Positions 63,839-64,000 of a DNA stretch of 64,000 bases are shown here, piece by piece. The notes beneath the pieces are model-generated. The model was not told the origin of the DNA, searched no databases, and saw only the letters and a program-made list of their open reading frames with translations. Position 1 is the first letter of the stretch, and each line of letters begins with the position of its first letter. The translations under genes were made by a program, and so were the position numbers. The stretch is from Streptomyces sp. QL37 (lineage in GTDB: Bacteria > Actinomycetota > Actinomycetes > Streptomycetales > Streptomycetaceae), in the NCBI RefSeq assembly GCF_002941025.1, contig NZ_PTJS01000001.1, positions 5,089,472-5,153,471 on the forward strand, read 5' to 3'.

Positions 63839-64000
63839 TCAGTGGTGCCAGGCCTTGCCGCCCACGTTGTGGATCATGCGCTGGAGGACCTTGAGCGCGG
63901 CGACGTACTCCTCGTCGGGGATGCCGGCATGGATCTCCGCGAGCGCCCTGCCGACCCGTTCGGCCGCCTTGGCGTGCAGCGCGTGTCCCTCGGCGGTCAG
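63839..64000 (-). CDS. MarR-type regulator, C-terminal end only
   Basis: The last 53 codons of a minus-strand gene that starts outside the window. The visible end begins LTAEGHALHAKAAERV, continues RALAEIHAGIPDEEYVAAL, and ends MIHNVGGKAWHH. LTaeG at the wing end followed by a dimerising helix is the usual C-terminal pattern of MarR regulators. The DNA-binding domain is not visible. Confidence 0.72.
   Translation of the reverse strand: MTAEGHALHAKAAERVGRALAEIHAGIPDEEYVAALKVLQRMIHNVGGKAWHH

Overview
The window is high-GC actinobacterial DNA, almost certainly a Streptomyces chromosome core region. Codon third positions are nearly all G or C, GTG starts are common, and the family content and gene order are those of streptomycetes. 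From memory, the order resembles the S. coelicolor stretch from pcrA through icmB, sucCD, purNH, folD, mdh, trpS and sdhCDAB. I saw no tRNA, rRNA, CRISPR array, transposase, integrase or phage gene.

Layout. 1-3.2 kb: 5' end of an NlpC/P60-type cell-wall hydrolase behind a c-di-AMP (ydaO-type) riboswitch, then pcrA. 3.2-8.5 kb: a membrane-anchored M23 peptidase, a nitroreductase divergent from an IclR-type regulator, a lipase, and a B12-binding acyl-CoA mutase small subunit (icmB-like). 8.6-17.0 kb: a conserved multi-gene module of SWIM zinc-finger protein, DUF5691, MoxR AAA+ ATPase, DUF5682 and VWA protein. It matches the gene content of the poorly understood E. coli yehLMPQ set and is the best candidate here for an incompletely described system. 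17.3-19.5 kb: sucCD with a strong terminator. 19.5-23.3 kb: two neighbouring genes (an XRE/sigma-like protein and a DUF6350 membrane protein), both disturbed by inverted and direct duplications, including a perfect 378-bp inverted repeat. This is either a real rearrangement or an assembly error. 23.3-34 kb: purNH, a DUF2079 membrane protein, folD with a DUF3017 protein, an HTH/DUF2690 protein and mdh. 33.5-41 kb: a MocR regulator divergent from an AhpD-like and a PEP-mutase-like gene, a lipoprotein plus glutathionylspermidine-synthase-like ATP-grasp pair, ornithine aminotransferase, trpS and a 2'-5' RNA ligase-like protein. 41-48.9 kb: a DprE2-like reductase, a BrkB-like membrane protein, a D-Ala-D-Ala carboxypeptidase, a metallophosphoesterase, an orphan oligopeptide-binding protein and a TetR regulator. 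49-53.4 kb: sdhCDAB and a URAD-like gene. 53.6-64 kb: a GH20 hexosaminidase, a DUF4328 protein with a TTA codon, two hypotheticals, an ECF sigma factor with a probable membrane anti-sigma factor, an L,D-transpeptidase, a methylmalonyl-CoA-mutase-like large subunit, a Uma2-family protein, a LysE-type exporter and the 3' end of a MarR-type regulator.

How the genes fit together. Much of the window is central metabolism: succinyl-CoA synthetase, succinate dehydrogenase and malate dehydrogenase of the TCA cycle, late purine synthesis, one-carbon folate metabolism, and a B12-dependent mutase whose two subunits lie about 52 kb apart. A second theme is cell-wall turnover, with an NlpC/P60-type enzyme, M23, a DD-carboxypeptidase, an L,D-transpeptidase, DprE2 and GH20. 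The first of these is probably tied to c-di-AMP through the riboswitch. Functions come from reading motifs by eye. No database search was run, so family names for DUF proteins are recollections of known families.
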